A stretch of DNA of 64,000 nt, taken from assembly GCF_003008515.1 (NCBI RefSeq), contig NZ_CP027668.1, positions 3,885,001-3,949,000 on the forward strand, in the 5' to 3' direction. The notes beneath the pieces were generated by a model. That model was not told the origin of the DNA, did not search any database, and worked only from the letters and a program-made list of their open reading frames with translations. Positions within the stretch are counted from its first letter, which is position 1. Each line of letters begins with the position of its first letter. The DNA comes from Phreatobacter cathodiphilus (lineage in GTDB: Bacteria; Pseudomonadota; Alphaproteobacteria; Rhizobiales; Phreatobacteraceae). The translations under genes and the position numbers were made by a program. Shown piece by piece: positions 36,402 to 47,976 of this stretch.

Positions 36402-37197
36402 AGACCCGCGAGCCTCCGTGGACCAGCCGGCCTCCCGCTTCCTCCAGGTCGATCGCGACCACATGCTGGGCCTCGAAAAGGGCCTGGCGGTGATCGCCTG
36501 TTTCGATGCCGCCCACCCGCGCCTCACCATCGCCGACGTGGCGCGCATGACCGGCCTCACCCGCGCCACCGCCCGCCGCTGCCTGATCACCCTCGCCCGT
36601 ATCGGCTATGCCGAGACCGATGGGCGCTTCTTCACCCTCACCCCGCGCGTGCTCAAGCTCGGCTACGCCTATCTCGCCTCCACCCCGCTCACCGCCGTGT
36701 TGCAGAGCGCGCTGGAGCGGCTGAGCGAGGCCATCGGCGAGAGCTCCTCCGCCTCCATCCTCGACGGCGGCGAGATCGTCTATGTCGCCCGCGCCGCCAC
36801 CAAGCGCATCATGTCGGTCGGCCTCGCGGTGGGCGCGCGGCTGCCGGCCTATTGCACCTCCATGGGCCGCGTGCTGCTGGCGGCGCTCCCCGAGACGGAG
36901 GCGCGGACGAGGGTCGCGGCGTCCCCCCGGCCGGCGCTGACCGCCCGCACCATCACCGGGGTCGAGGAGGTCATGGCGGTTTTGGCGCGCGCCCGCGCCG
37001 AGGGACACGTGGTCATCGACCAGGAGCTGGAACTCGGCCTCACCTCCATCGCCGTGCCGGTGGTGGACCGCGCCGGACGGGTTCTCGCGGCGGTCAATAT
37101 CGGCACGCAAGCCGCCCGCTTCCCGCCCGACGCTCTGGTCCGCGAATTCCTGCCACGGCTGCAGGCGGTGCAGGCGGATCTCGCGCGGATTGTGTGA
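36391..37197 (+). CDS. IclR-family regulator, PcaR/PobR subgroup
   Basis: A regulator of 268 residues from GTG 36391, matching PcaU-type lengths. The winged HTH is about residues 30-80 (LTIADVARMTGLTRATARRC). The effector domain has SASILDGGEIVYVARAATKR and LAVGARLPAYCTSMGRVLLA, hallmarks of regulators of the beta-ketoadipate pathway. It should activate pca or pob genes in response to protocatechuate, beta-ketoadipate or p-hydroxybenzoate. The start is uncertain: GTG 36418 and ATG 36463 are alternatives, and a palindrome overlaps 36391. It lies 34 kb from the pca operon in this window. Confidence 0.88.
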   Translation: MTAQDPRASVDQPASRFLQVDRDHMLGLEKGLAVIACFDAAHPRLTIADVARMTGLTRATARRCLITLARIGYAETDGRFFTLTPRVLKLGYAYLASTPLTAVLQSALERLSEAIGESSSASILDGGEIVYVARAATKRIMSVGLAVGARLPAYCTSMGRVLLAALPETEARTRVAASPRPALTARTITGVEEVMAVLARARAEGHVVIDQELELGLTSIAVPVVDRAGRVLAAVNIGTQAARFPPDALVREFLPRLQAVQADLARIV

Positions 37198-37321
37198 GGG
37201 CGAGGGCTTGCGTCCCAACGGCCCGAAACGTGCGTGCGGCCCGACCCCTGACGCCAAAGCCTGTGGGCGGTGTGCCGCTCCAGGTTGAATTCGCGGTCGC
37301 CACCTGCGAGCGTCGCCGCCG

Positions 37322-40042
37322 ATGTCTGACGCTCCCGACCACCCGCCGGCCCCGACCCCGCCCGCCGAAGCGGAAGGCCGTGTCACGCCGCTGATGGAGC
37401 AGTACATCGAGATCAAGGCCGCGAACCCCGATTCGCTGCTGTTCTACCGGATGGGCGATTTCTACGAGCTGTTCTTCGACGACGCGGTGGCCGCCTCGCG
37501 CGCCCTCGGCATCGCGCTGACCAAGCGCGGCAAGCATCTCGGCGAGGACATCCCCATGGCCGGGGTGCCGATCCACGCCGCCGACGACTATCTCCAGCGC
37601 CTCATCCAGCTCGGCTTCAAGGTGGCCGTCTGCGAGCAGGTCGAGGACCCGGCGGAAGCCAAGAAGCGCGGCTCCAAATCGGTGGTGAAGCGCGACGTCG
37701 TCCGCCTGGTCACCCCCGGCACGCTCACCGAGGACTCGCTGCTCGAGCCCCGCCGCAGCAACTTCCTCCTCGCCGTCGCCCGCGCCCGCACCGCCTCGGT
37801 CGGACCCGGCGACGGCTACGGCCTCGCCTGGGTCGACATCTCCACCGGCGAGTTCCGCGTCGCCGAGACCGACGGCGCCCGCCTCTCCGCCGACATCGCC
37901 CGCATCGACCCGCGCGAGATCGTCGTCTCCGACGTGCTCTATTCCGATCCCGCCCTCGCCGAGTTCTGGCGCGGCTTCAAGGCGGTCTCTCCCACCCCGC
38001 GCGACCTCTTCGACGGCGCCAGCGCCGAACGCCGGCTCGCCGCCTATTTCGGTGTCGGCACGCTCGACGGATTCGGCGCCTTCACCCGGCTCGAACTCTC
38101 GGCGGCCGCCGCCGTCGCCACCTATGTCGAGCGCACCCAGATCGCCACGCGGGCGCCGCTCTCCCCGCCGGTGCGCGAGCCGGCCGGCGCCGCCATGCTC
38201 ATCGACGCGGCGACCCGCGCCAATCTCGAACTCGTGCGCACCCTCGGCGGCGAGCGGCATGGCTCGCTCCTCGCCGCCGTCGACCGCACGGTGACCGCGG
38301 CGGGCGCCCGCCTCCTCGCCGCCCGCATCGCCAGCCCCCTCACCGATCCCGCCGCCATCGCCGCCCGGCTCGATGCGGTGGAGGCCCTCGTCGAGGCGCC
38401 CGCCCTGCGCGCCGAGATCCGCGCCCGCCTGCAGAACGCGCCGGACATGGCCCGCGCCCTGACCCGCATCGCCATGGACCGCGGCGGCCCGCGCGACCTC
38501 GCCGCCATCGGCCAGGGCCTCGTCGCCGCCGCGAGCCTCGCCGACCTCGTCGCCGGCACGGCGGCGGGCGAACTCGCCGCCGCGGCCGAGGGCCTCGCTC
38601 TCCCCGATGCGGCGCTCGCCGCCCACCTGGCGGCGGCGCTCGCCGAGGACCTGCCGCTGCTCAAGCGCGACGGCGGCTTCGTGCGCCCCGGCTACCGCGA
38701 CGGCCTCGACGAGACGCGGGCGCTGCGCGACGAGAGCCGCCGCGTCATCGCCTCGCTGCAGACCCGCTACGCCGAGGAGACCGGCATCCGAACCCTCAAG
38801 GTCAAGCACAACAACGTGCTCGGCTATTTCGTCGAGGTCGCCCAGCAGCACGGCGAGACCTTCCTGAAGGCGCCGCTGAACGAGACCTTCATCCACCGCC
38901 AGACCATGGCGGGGGCGATGCGCTTCTCCACCACCGAGCTCGGCCAGCTCGAGGCGAAGATCGCCGGTGCCGCCGACCGGGCGCTCGGCATCGAGCTCGA
39001 CATCTTCGCCGAGCTGGAGCGCGCCGTTCTCGACCGCTCGGACGCCATCCGCGCCGCCGCCGGCGCCGTCGCCGTGCTCGACGTCGCCGCCTCCAACGCG
39101 ACCCTCGCCGCCGAGGAGACCTGGTGCCGGCCGCTGGTCGACAATTCGCTCGCCTTCGCGGTGAAACAGGCGCGCCATCCTGTGGTGGAACAGGCGATCC
39201 GCGGCCGCGCCCCCTTCGTCGCCAACGACTGCGACCTCTCGGGCAGCGACGGCAAGAGCCACGAGCCGCGCGGCCGCATCTGGCTGATCACCGGCCCCAA
39301 CATGGCGGGCAAATCGACCTTCCTGCGTCAGAACGCCCTCGTCGCCGTGCTCGCCCAGGCCGGCGCCTACGTGCCGGCGGCCTCGGCCCATATCGGCATC
39401 GTCGACCGGCTGTTCTCGCGCGTCGGCGCCGCCGACGACCTCGCCCGCGGCCGCTCCACCTTCATGGTCGAGATGGTCGAGACGGCGGCGATCCTCAACC
39501 AGTCGGGCCCGCGCGCCCTGGTCATCCTCGACGAGATCGGGCGCGGCACCGCCACCTTCGACGGCCTCTCCATCGCCTGGGCGGCGGTGGAGCACCTGCA
39601 CGAGACCAACCGCTGCCGGGCGCTCTTCGCCACCCATTTCCACGAACTGACCGTGCTCTCGCGCCGCCTCGACCGGCTCTCCAACGCCACCATGCGGGTG
39701 AAGGAATGGCGCGGCGACGTGATCTTCCTGCACGAGGTGACGGAAGGGGCCGCCGACCGCTCCTACGGCATCCAGGTGGCGAAGCTCGCCGGCCTGCCGT
39801 CCTCGGTCGTCGAGCGGGCGCGGCAGGTGCTGGCCGAACTCGAGGCGACCGACAGGTCGGCACCGACGCGGCGCATGGTCGACGACCTGCCCCTCTTCGC
39901 CGTGGCGCCCCGGCCCGTCGCCGCGCCCGCACCCGACCCGGTCCTCGACCTCCTCGACGGCATGGACCCCGACGACATGACGCCCCGCGAGGCCCACGAG
40001 GCGCTCTATGCGCTGAAGGCGCGGCGCGTCAGGACGCCCTGA
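37322..40042 (+). CDS. mutS: DNA mismatch repair protein MutS
   Basis: A 906-residue MutS. The mismatch-binding N-terminus has [18 protein letters not shown], with the Phe-x-Glu wedge just after. Core and clamp domains follow, and the ATPase has Walker [10 protein letters not shown] near residue 658, the signature-like [14 protein letters not shown], Walker [17 protein letters not shown] and the helix ATHFHELT. It recognises mispairs and recruits MutL; mutL is not in the window. The C-terminal end overlaps the convergent membrane-protein gene by 14 bases. Confidence 0.98.
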   Translation: MSDAPDHPPAPTPPAEAEGRVTPLMEQYIEIKAANPDSLLFYRMGDFYELFFDDAVAASRALGIALTKRGKHLGEDIPMAGVPIHAADDYLQRLIQLGFKVAVCEQVEDPAEAKKRGSKSVVKRDVVRLVTPGTLTEDSLLEPRRSNFLLAVARARTASVGPGDGYGLAWVDISTGEFRVAETDGARLSADIARIDPREIVVSDVLYSDPALAEFWRGFKAVSPTPRDLFDGASAERRLAAYFGVGTLDGFGAFTRLELSAAAAVATYVERTQIATRAPLSPPVREPAGAAMLIDAATRANLELVRTLGGERHGSLLAAVDRTVTAAGARLLAARIASPLTDPAAIAARLDAVEALVEAPALRAEIRARLQNAPDMARALTRIAMDRGGPRDLAAIGQGLVAAASLADLVAGTAAGELAAAAEGLALPDAALAAHLAAALAEDLPLLKRDGGFVRPGYRDGLDETRALRDESRRVIASLQTRYAEETGIRTLKVKHNNVLGYFVEVAQQHGETFLKAPLNETFIHRQTMAGAMRFSTTELGQLEAKIAGAADRALGIELDIFAELERAVLDRSDAIRAAAGAVAVLDVAASNATLAAEETWCRPLVDNSLAFAVKQARHPVVEQAIRGRAPFVANDCDLSGSDGKSHEPRGRIWLITGPNMAGKSTFLRQNALVAVLAQAGAYVPAASAHIGIVDRLFSRVGAADDLARGRSTFMVEMVETAAILNQSGPRALVILDEIGRGTATFDGLSIAWAAVEHLHETNRCRALFATHFHELTVLSRRLDRLSNATMRVKEWRGDVIFLHEVTEGAADRSYGIQVAKLAGLPSSVVERARQVLAELEATDRSAPTRRMVDDLPLFAVAPRPVAAPAPDPVLDLLDGMDPDDMTPREAHEALYALKARRVRTP

Positions 40043-40811
40043 CGCGGTTCAGCATCAGAAGCAGCGCCGACCAGGCGAGCGGGATGGCGAGGCCGAGCGC
40101 CATGCCCGTCCACACCTCGCCGCGCAGCGCGAAGAGGTGCATGACGAGCAGGTAGCCGGTGAAGCCGAAGATCATCGTCATGCCGTTGACGAAGGCGGCC
40201 GCCACCGCCGGGCCGCCGAGGCGGCGGTGCATCAGCAGGATGAAGCTGGAAAAGCTCGCGGGGAACAGCGCCGCCATGCCGGTCGCCGCCGGCCCCACCC
40301 GCTCCGACACGAGGATGACGCCGACCACGACCGAGACGACGATGGCGGCGCGCAGCGGGATGTCGAACCAGCGCCGGCGCATGGCCGGCGGCTTCTCGCC
40401 GCTCCGCCACGACCAGGTCAGCGCCGCCGCGCCGGCGAAGACCACGAGGTTGAGGATCAGCGCCGAGCCGATGGTCCAGTCGAAGGCCTTCACCGCGAGG
40501 ACGCCGGCGAGCCAGGCGGCGAGCATGCCGGCATAGGCGGTGGCGAGGCGGGCGCCGCGCCGGGCGAGAAAGGCATAGGCGAGCGCCGCCGGCACGATGG
40601 CGACGTTGCCGGCGAGGCTCGACAGCGCCGCGCGCGCGATGAAGGCGGCGTCGTGGTCGAGTGCCAGCAGCACATAGGCCGGCCCGGTCGAGACCGGCAG
40701 GGCGAGGACAAGCGCGGCGATGAAGGGGCGCGAGCGCTCGGCGACCAGCGAGGCCGCGACGACGATGATCGCGGTGGTCGCGGCCTTCAGGATGAGGGAG
40801 AGGAGGAACAC
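40029..40811 (-). CDS. integral membrane protein of unknown function
   Basis: A 260-residue polytopic protein with about eight membrane segments: [20 protein letters not shown] at the N-terminus, [22 protein letters not shown] next, and the last near [19 protein letters not shown] loop [12 protein letters not shown] is basic and probably cytoplasmic. [15 protein letters not shown] near residues 37-51 suggests a transporter-like core, but I cannot name the family. Its stop lies inside the end of mutS (14-base tail-to-tail overlap). Confidence 0.8.
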   Translation of the reverse strand: MFLLSLILKAATTAIIVVAASLVAERSRPFIAALVLALPVSTGPAYVLLALDHDAAFIARAALSSLAGNVAIVPAALAYAFLARRGARLATAYAGMLAAWLAGVLAVKAFDWTIGSALILNLVVFAGAAALTWSWRSGEKPPAMRRRWFDIPLRAAIVVSVVVGVILVSERVGPAATGMAALFPASFSSFILLMHRRLGGPAVAAAFVNGMTMIFGFTGYLLVMHLFALRGEVWTGMALGLAIPLAWSALLLMLNRVRAS

Positions 40812-40879
40812 GGGGATCAGGGCGCGCCGGCGGGAGGGACCCGAGCCTTATCCGCTTCGCGCGCGCCGGGGCAGCCGTC

Positions 40880-41437
40880 TCAGTGCAGGACGCGCCCGCC
40901 GTTGGCGTGCATCTCGGCGACGAGGGCGGCGACCCCCTCCAGGTGCGGGTTCACCGCCAGCGCCGCCTCGAAGGCGATCAGCGCCTCCATCTCGCGGCCG
41001 TGGCGCAGGCAGATCTGGGCGAAGCCGGACAGCGCGCCGAAATGGCGCGGCTCGCGCTTCAGCGCCTCCATCACGTCGCGCACCGCATAGGCGTCGTCGC
41101 CGCGGATGAAGTTGAGGGTGGCGCGCTTGTTCCAGGCCTCCGACCATTCCGGACGGGCGTCCACCAGCGCGTCGAGCACGAGCTGGGCGACGTCGTAGTC
41201 CTTCAGGGCGATGGCGTTGATCGCCTGTTCCATCGCCTCGTCGGCATAGTCGTCCTCGTGATTGGTCCAGATCGCCCAGATCAGGTCCTGCAGCTCATAG
41301 GCGGGCTGGTGCGGCTTGAACCGCGCGAGGTCGCGGAACAGCGCGTCGAGCCGCTTCGGCTGGCTCTCCGCCGGCTTCATGGCGTCGAGCTTCAGCACGA
41401 GTTGCAGACAATCGTCGAAGGCGATCCGCTCGGACAC
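40880..41437 (-). CDS. tetratricopeptide-repeat protein
   Basis: A 185-residue soluble protein, mostly helical. TPR-like pairs are visible: AWNKRATLNFIRGDDAYAVRDVMEALKREP and GALSGFAQICLRHGREMEALIAFEAALAVNP. A preceding stretch, WAIWTNHEDDYADEAMEQAI, continues the array. It has no signal peptide and probably scaffolds protein interactions in the cytoplasm. A short hairpin (GGGACC/GGTCCC at 41462-41478) lies just before the gene. Confidence 0.85.
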   Translation of the reverse strand: MSERIAFDDCLQLVLKLDAMKPAESQPKRLDALFRDLARFKPHQPAYELQDLIWAIWTNHEDDYADEAMEQAINAIALKDYDVAQLVLDALVDARPEWSEAWNKRATLNFIRGDDAYAVRDVMEALKREPRHFGALSGFAQICLRHGREMEALIAFEAALAVNPHLEGVAALVAEMHANGGRVLH

Positions 41438-41560
41438 GCTGTCTCCGCTCTGGCATCGGTCGGGACCCTGTCGGTCCCGTCCAGTCTATCTGGGCCCGCC
41501 CGCCCGGCAAGCCGCGAGCAGACAATGCTGGCCGCCAATTGCGGCGGTTCGGTGCCCGGA

Positions 41561-42367
41561 TCACCGGGCGAGGCCGGCGCGGGCCTCTTCCATGAGGCGA
41601 AAGGCCGCGACGAATCCCGGGCCCGGGCAGAGGGTCAGCGCGTCCGGCACCACCACCCGCTTCTGCGGCGGGTAGAGCCGCGCGAGCGCGGGATGGGCGA
41701 GAAGTGCGGCGCCCTGGTCGGCGGCGCCGGGGGCGCCCTCGCCGAGGATCAGCACGTCGGGACGCCGCGCCACCACCGTTTCCAGGCTGACGAAGCCGCC
41801 GAGGCCGGTCGTGGGAGCGGCGTGGGCGAAGCCTGCCCGCGCCGCGAGTTCACCGAGGATCGAGTGCGGCCCCGCCGCATAGCCCCGCCGCTCGTAGGGC
41901 AGCGCCGTGACGGTCCTGCCGTCGCGAGCCACCGGCAGGTCGAGCGCTTGCGCCAGGGCCTCGCCGCGCTCGGGATGGCCGAGCAGCGCGGCCGTGTGCC
42001 GCACCAGGGCCGCCGCCTCGTCGAGCGAGCGGGGCAGCGGGAGGCGTTCCACCTTGAGGCCACGCGCTGCGAGGACGCGCCCCGTTCCCAGCCTGTCGAG
42101 CGGACCGAGGAGGACGAGGTCCGGCCGCAGCGCCAGGGCTTCCTCGGCCGTCCCTCCGGTCTGCGGCAGGTCGCGCGCGGCCTCGGCCGCCGCCGAGACG
42201 CCGGGGTCGCGGGCGAGCGAGGAGAGGGCGGCGATCTGGCTTCGGTCGGCGAGCGCCAGCACGAGCTGGTCGGCGCAGAGGTTGAGGGAGACGATGCGTC
42301 GCGGGGCCGCCTCGGCGAGGCCGAGCCCCGCCGCCATCAGGCAGGCGGAGAGGACGAGGCCTCTCAC
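41561..42367 (-). CDS. metal-chelate-type periplasmic binding protein (BtuF/FhuD-like)
   Basis: A 268-residue exported protein, signal about residues 1-20 (AEAAPRR). The start of the mature domain RRIVSLNLCADQLVLALADR, then ALRPDLVLLGPLDRLGTGRVL and RRPDVLILGEGAPG, fit the cobalamin/siderophore-binding fold (class III). The ligand could be vitamin B12 or a siderophore. No permease or ATPase is present beside it. It overlaps ptsN by 4 bases, an unusual operon partner. Confidence 0.85.
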   Translation of the reverse strand: MRGLVLSACLMAAGLGLAEAAPRRIVSLNLCADQLVLALADRSQIAALSSLARDPGVSAAAEAARDLPQTGGTAEEALALRPDLVLLGPLDRLGTGRVLAARGLKVERLPLPRSLDEAAALVRHTAALLGHPERGEALAQALDLPVARDGRTVTALPYERRGYAAGPHSILGELAARAGFAHAAPTTGLGGFVSLETVVARRPDVLILGEGAPGAADQGAALLAHPALARLYPPQKRVVVPDALTLCPGPGFVAAFRLMEEARAGLAR

Positions 42368-42828
42368 GCCGCGTGGGTTTCCGGCGGGCTGGCGAGAAGG
42401 GCGCGCAGCGTCGCCTCGTCCCGGGCGTTGCGCAGCTTCTGCACATTGCCGGGATCGCGGGTGAGCCGGGCGATTCGCGACAGCGCCTTCAGGTGGTCGG
42501 CGCCGGCGCCCTCGGGCGCCAGCAGGGTGAAGACGAGGTCGACCGGCTGGCCGTCGATGGCGTCGAAATCCACCGGGCGCTCCAGCCGCGCGAACAGGCC
42601 GAAGACCCGCTCCAGCTTGGGCAGCTTGCCGTGGGGAATGGCGATTCCGCTGCCGGCGCCCGTGGAGCCCAGGGTTTCGCGTTCGTTCAGCGTGTCGAAA
42701 ATGTCCTGCGCGGGCCTGCCGGTCAGGGCGGCCGCACGGGCCGCGAGTTCCTGGAGCAGATGCTTCTTCGAGGTCGCCCTGAGGGCGGGAATGATCGCGC
42801 CTTCGGCTATGATGTCTGGAAGCGGCAT
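42364..42828 (-). CDS. ptsN: PTS-Ntr EIIA component
   Basis: A 154-residue EIIA-Ntr. The phosphoacceptor is His66 in GIAIPHGKLPKL. TLNERETLGSTGAGSG and DLVFTLLAPEGAGADHLKAL are conserved. Phosphorylated through EI-Ntr and NPr, it regulates potassium transport, nitrogen and stress responses rather than sugar uptake. It follows hpf as in other proteobacteria, but rpoN, which normally begins this cluster, is absent here. The start MPLPDII (42828) is chosen over an ATG 16 codons upstream. Confidence 0.95.
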   Translation of the reverse strand: MPLPDIIAEGAIIPALRATSKKHLLQELAARAAALTGRPAQDIFDTLNERETLGSTGAGSGIAIPHGKLPKLERVFGLFARLERPVDFDAIDGQPVDLVFTLLAPEGAGADHLKALSRIARLTRDPGNVQKLRNARDEATLRALLASPPETHAA

Positions 42829-42909
42829 GGCTGCCTTCTCGGATAGGACGCGGACCGATTCGTCAGGGCCCGCCATTAAACTCCATGCAATGACGGTGCC
42901 ATGACGCGC

Positions 42910-43500
42910 TCAGGCGGAGCCGTTCGCCATGGCCGGCGGGTCGATCCAACCCACATGGCCATCCGCGCGCCTGTAGACCACATTCACGCGGCCGTGAACA
43001 GCGTGATGGAAGACGAGCGCGGCGGCGCCGGTCAGGTCGAGCTCCAGCACGGCGTCGGCGACGGTCATGCGCCGCATGGACGAGGTCTGCTCGGCGATGA
43101 TGACCGGCTCGAAGGCGCCGTTCGCGCCCTCGTCCTCGGTCTCCTCCTTCGGAGCCTCGATGACGACATAGGGCATCTCGATGCCGGCGGGCTGGGCATG
43201 GTGCCCGGCACGGTCCTTCAGCCGGCGCGCATAGCGCCTGAGGCGCTTCTCGATCCGCTCCACGCCGAGGTCGCAGGCGGCATAGGCGTCCGGTGCAAAG
43301 GCCTCGGCCTGCAGGGACATGCCGGTGGGAAGATGGAGGGCGGCGATGGTGCGGAAGCCGTGCGCCTCTTTTTCCACCGTGACGTGGCCCGTCACCCGCC
43401 CGTCGATATAGCGCTGCGCCGCCTCGTTGACCCGTCCGGCGATCCTGTCGCGGAGCGCCTCGCCGATGTCGAGATTCTTGCCGGAAATGCGCAGAGCCAT
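42910..43500 (-). CDS. hpf: ribosome hibernation-promoting factor, long form
   Basis: A 196-residue long-type HPF. The N-terminal ribosome-binding domain is about residues 1-110 (MALRISGKNLDIGEALRDRI, and VTVEKEAHGFRTIAALHLP). The C-terminal dimerisation domain is about 140-196 (MTVADAVLELDLTGAAALVF, then GRVNVVYRRADGHVGWIDP). It pairs ribosomes into 100S dimers in stationary phase. The start MALRISGK at 43500 is the family start. ptsN lies 81 bases downstream. Confidence 0.95.
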   Translation of the reverse strand: MALRISGKNLDIGEALRDRIAGRVNEAAQRYIDGRVTGHVTVEKEAHGFRTIAALHLPTGMSLQAEAFAPDAYAACDLGVERIEKRLRRYARRLKDRAGHHAQPAGIEMPYVVIEAPKEETEDEGANGAFEPVIIAEQTSSMRRMTVADAVLELDLTGAAALVFHHAVHGRVNVVYRRADGHVGWIDPPAMANGSA

Positions 43501-43742
43501 GGGGCTCCTCCGATGTTCTGTTCGATCCGGCGCCGCCGATCGGCGGCGCTTCGAAGCCTTCTTCTTATGGTCCAAGGGGTAAGGACTGCCTTGGGACAAG
43601 TCAATGCGACCGGCCGTCCATGACGTTCGGGAACACCCTCGGGCAGCAGCGCTGAGCTGCCGTTAAACCCTTGGAATGAATGCGGGTTTCAAATCGACTC
43701 CGGCCCCGGTGTCGCGGTGCCGGGGAGGGGCTGCGGCGGCGT

Positions 43743-44660
43743 TCAGCGGTCGGGAACGAAGGGCGTGCCGAGGGAGGCCGGCGCCTGCGCCTCGCCCTGT
43801 CGCCGGAGGGCGATGACGACGAGCACGGCGATGGTCGCGAGGTAGGGCAGCGCCGACATGGCCTGGCTCGGAATGCCCCAGCCGCGCGCCTGGGCGTGCA
43901 GTTGCAGCACCGTGACGCCGCCGAAGAGATAGGCGCCGATCACCGCCCGCAGCGGCAGCCAGCCGGCGAAGACGACGATGGCGAGCGCGATCCAGCCGCG
44001 GCCCGCCGTCATGCCCGGCGACCAGAAGGGCGTATAGGCTAGCGACAGATAGGCGCCCGCGAGGCCGGCGCAGCCGCCGCCGAACAGCACGGCGAGGAGG
44101 CGGATCCTCAGCACCGGATAGCCGAGCGCATGGGCGGCGCCGTGGCTTTCGCCCACCGCCCGGAGCACGAGGCCGGCGCGCGTCTTCCACAGGAACCACC
44201 AGACCCCCACCGCCAGCAGCGCCGAGGCATAGACGATCGGATCCTGCGCGAAGAGCACCTTGCCCACCATCGGCAGGTCGGAGAGCCATGGGACCGCGAT
44301 CTTCGCCAGCGGGTCGCGGCGCGCACCGACGAAGTCACGGCCGATGAGGCCCGACAGGCCGATGCCGAGGATGGTGAGGGCGAGGCCCGTCGCCACCTGG
44401 TTCGCCGCCAGGCCGAGGGCGAGCGCGGCGAAGATGGCGGCGAGAATCATGCCTGCCGCGATGCCCGCGAGGACGCCGACGAGGGTCGACCCCGTCAGGA
44501 CGGCGGCGGCGAAGCCGGTGGCGGCGCCGACGATCATCATCCCCTCGACGCCGAGATTGAGCACCCCCGAACGCTCCACCACCAGTTCGCCGAGCGCGGC
44601 GATGAGCAGCGGCGTCGCCGCGGTGATGATGGTGAGGAGGATCGCTTCGGTCATGCCCAT
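43743..44660 (-). CDS. nucleoside-type ABC transporter permease (second)
   Basis: A 305-residue BPD_transp_2 permease with eight or nine membrane spans. ERSGVLNLGVEGMMIVGAATGF is diagnostic of the nucleoside/BMP-family permeases. LAANQVATGLALTILGIGLSG and YTPFWSPGMTAGRGWIALAIV follow. The ATG at 44660 shares a base with the stop of the preceding permease (TGATG). It probably forms the membrane channel with its partner for purine nucleosides or bases. Confidence 0.94.
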   Translation of the reverse strand: MGMTEAILLTIITAATPLLIAALGELVVERSGVLNLGVEGMMIVGAATGFAAAVLTGSTLVGVLAGIAAGMILAAIFAALALGLAANQVATGLALTILGIGLSGLIGRDFVGARRDPLAKIAVPWLSDLPMVGKVLFAQDPIVYASALLAVGVWWFLWKTRAGLVLRAVGESHGAAHALGYPVLRIRLLAVLFGGGCAGLAGAYLSLAYTPFWSPGMTAGRGWIALAIVVFAGWLPLRAVIGAYLFGGVTVLQLHAQARGWGIPSQAMSALPYLATIAVLVVIALRRQGEAQAPASLGTPFVPDR

Positions 44661-45736
44661 CAGGCGGCCCTCGCGGCGGGCGCCAGCCGCAGCCGGTAGA
44701 GCAGGAACGTGTCGCAGCCGAGCACGAAGAACAGCAGCAGCCCCTGAAAGACGCGCGTCAAGTCGAGGGGGATGCGCATGGCGATCTGCGCGTTCTCGCC
44801 GCCGATGAAGGTGAGCGCCAGGAACAGGCCGGCGATCAGCGCGCCGATGGGGTTCAGCCGCCCGAGGAAGGCGACGATGATGGCGGTGAAACCATAGCCG
44901 GGCGAGATGGAGGGCTGGAGCTGCCCGATGGGACCGGCCACCTCGATCATGCCGGCGAGCCCCGCGAGGCCGCCTGAGACGGCGAAGACGAGGAGCGTCG
45001 TGCGCGCCGTGTCGAAGCCGGCGAAACGGGCGGCGCGCGGCGCCTCTCCGGCGAGGCGGATCTCGAAGCCCCTGAGGCTGCGTCCCATCATCAGCGCCGC
45101 GGCGAGGGCCACGGCGACGGCGATGGGGAAGCCGAGATGCAGGCGACCCGCCTCGAACAACAGCGGCATGGTCGCCTCCGGCTCGAAATTCACCGATTGC
45201 GGGAAGTTGAAGCCCTTGGGATCGCGCCAGCGGCCGCGCACCAGATAGTCGAGGGCGAGTTCGGCGACATAGACAAGCATCAGGCTGGTCAGAATCTCGT
45301 TCACCCCGAGCCGCGCCTTGAGCAGGGCCGGGATCAGCGCCCAGGCCATGCCGCCGAGAACGCCGAGGGCGAGCATGAGGGCGATGACCCAGGGACCGTT
45401 CGGCGCGCCGTGGGTGGCGAGCGCCAGCCAGGAGCCGAAGACGGCGCCCATGACGAGCTGGCCCTCGGCGCCGATGTTCCAGACATTGGCGCGGTAGCAG
45501 AGCGTCAGGCCGACGCCGATGAGGATCAGCGGCGTCGCCTTGACGCCAAGCTCCTGCAGCGCCCAGCCATCGCTCAGGGGATCGACGAAGAAGACCTTCA
45601 GCGCGGCGAGCGGGTTCTTGCCGAGCAGGGCGAAGAGGATGGCGCCGGCGACCAGCGTCAGGCCGACGGCGGCCAGCGGCGAGGCGAGGGAGAGCCACAG
45701 CGGGCGGTCGTCGCGGCGTTCGAGGATCAGGCGCAT
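44660..45736 (-). CDS. nucleoside-type ABC transporter permease (first)
   Basis: A 358-residue permease of the same family. LTLCYRANVWNIGAEGQLVMG and the LGVNEILTSLMLVYVAEL stretch are typical, and SPGYGFTAIIVAFLGRLNPIGALIAGL marks the core. The start MRLILERRDD (45736) is used; an ATG 8 codons upstream is weaker. It lies between the ATPase and the second permease in one leftward operon. Confidence 0.94.
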   Translation of the reverse strand: MRLILERRDDRPLWLSLASPLAAVGLTLVAGAILFALLGKNPLAALKVFFVDPLSDGWALQELGVKATPLILIGVGLTLCYRANVWNIGAEGQLVMGAVFGSWLALATHGAPNGPWVIALMLALGVLGGMAWALIPALLKARLGVNEILTSLMLVYVAELALDYLVRGRWRDPKGFNFPQSVNFEPEATMPLLFEAGRLHLGFPIAVAVALAAALMMGRSLRGFEIRLAGEAPRAARFAGFDTARTTLLVFAVSGGLAGLAGMIEVAGPIGQLQPSISPGYGFTAIIVAFLGRLNPIGALIAGLFLALTFIGGENAQIAMRIPLDLTRVFQGLLLFFVLGCDTFLLYRLRLAPAARAA

Positions 45737-45791
45737 GGGCGCCTCCCGGAGATGGGGCATACCGTCCCGGATACCTGAAATCCCGCCGCCG

Positions 45792-47296
<1,505 letters not shown>

Positions 47297-47297
<1 letters not shown>

Positions 47298-47776
47298 CAA
47301 TAGGCGACCTTGTCGGGCTTGGCGGCCCATTCGAGGAAGACGCCGCGCGCCTCCGCCGAGGGCCGGTGGTCCATGCGCGCCATGGTGACGGCGGGCGCGC
47401 GCGCCACCTCCGCATAGAACGGCGCGTCGTCGAAGCCGATGGCGGCGGCATCCTCGCGGGTGTTGCCGTAGACGATGCGGTCGACCCGCGCCCACAGCGC
47501 CGCGGTGAGGCACATGGGGCAGGGCTCGCAGCTCGAATAGAGGGTCGCGCCCTTCAGGTCGAAGCGGTTCAGCGCCGTGCAGGCGCGGCGGATGGCGACG
47601 ACCTCGGCATGGGCTGTAGGGTCGTTGGTGGAGGTGACCTGGTTCCAGCCCTCGGCCACCGCCTTGCCGTCCATCACCACGACGGCGCCGAAGGGCCCGC
47701 CGTGGCCGGCCTGCATGTGCTCGCGCGACAGGGCGACGGTGCGGGCCATGAACAGGGCGTCGAGATCGGTGCTCAT
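47297..47776 (-). CDS. guaD: guanine deaminase-like nucleoside deaminase
   Basis: A 159-residue cytidine-deaminase-fold enzyme. The zinc site is PTAHAEVVAIRRA plus SSCEPCPMCLTA, with Glu as the proton shuttle. GGPFGAVVVMDGK and QVTSTNDPTAHAE resemble bacterial GuaD more than tRNA-adenosine deaminase TadA, and the C-terminus DDAPFYAEVARAP is GuaD-like. It would turn guanine into xanthine. It opens the operon with the nucleoside-type transporter, suggesting purine salvage or catabolism. Other purine deaminations cannot be excluded. Confidence 0.85.
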
Positions 47777-47870
47777 CGGCCGATCTCACGCGGGCAGGCG
47801 GGGGAAGTCAATTCGGGGCCGTGGGGAACTTGAGGAGGCTGGAACCTTTTGGCGCCATGACCTGCGTCGG

Positions 47871-47925
47871 GCAAGTGCGTCCTTCGAGGCTCGCCCTTTG
47901 GGCTCGCACCTCAGGATGAGGAGGG
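47871..47925 (+). repeat. dispersed repeat, inverted pair, left copy
   Basis: A 55-base unit made of an outer 24-base module starting GCAAGTGCGTCCTTCGAGG, a short loop, and an inner 24-base module ending CAGGATGAGGAGGG. Both modules are perfect reverse complements of modules in the copy at 47977. The sequence type (CTCATCCTGAGGTGCGAG...CCTCGAAGGA) is a known abundant intergenic repeat in Bradyrhizobium-like genomes. Confidence 0.85.
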
Positions 47926-47976
47926 CTGAGACCTGCACTCACCCGTGCCGCCGGGACAGCGTTCCTGCCAGGCACT

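Noticed and set aside
37094-39997. 967-codon open frame opposite mutS
   Set aside because: Shadow of mutS in high-GC DNA; the translated sequence is rich in Gly, Arg, Val and Glu with no recognisable domain.
43743-45698. A fused double permease of 651 residues
   Set aside because: The N-terminal part is an out-of-frame reading of the first permease; each permease has its own start and stop with a one-base overlap.
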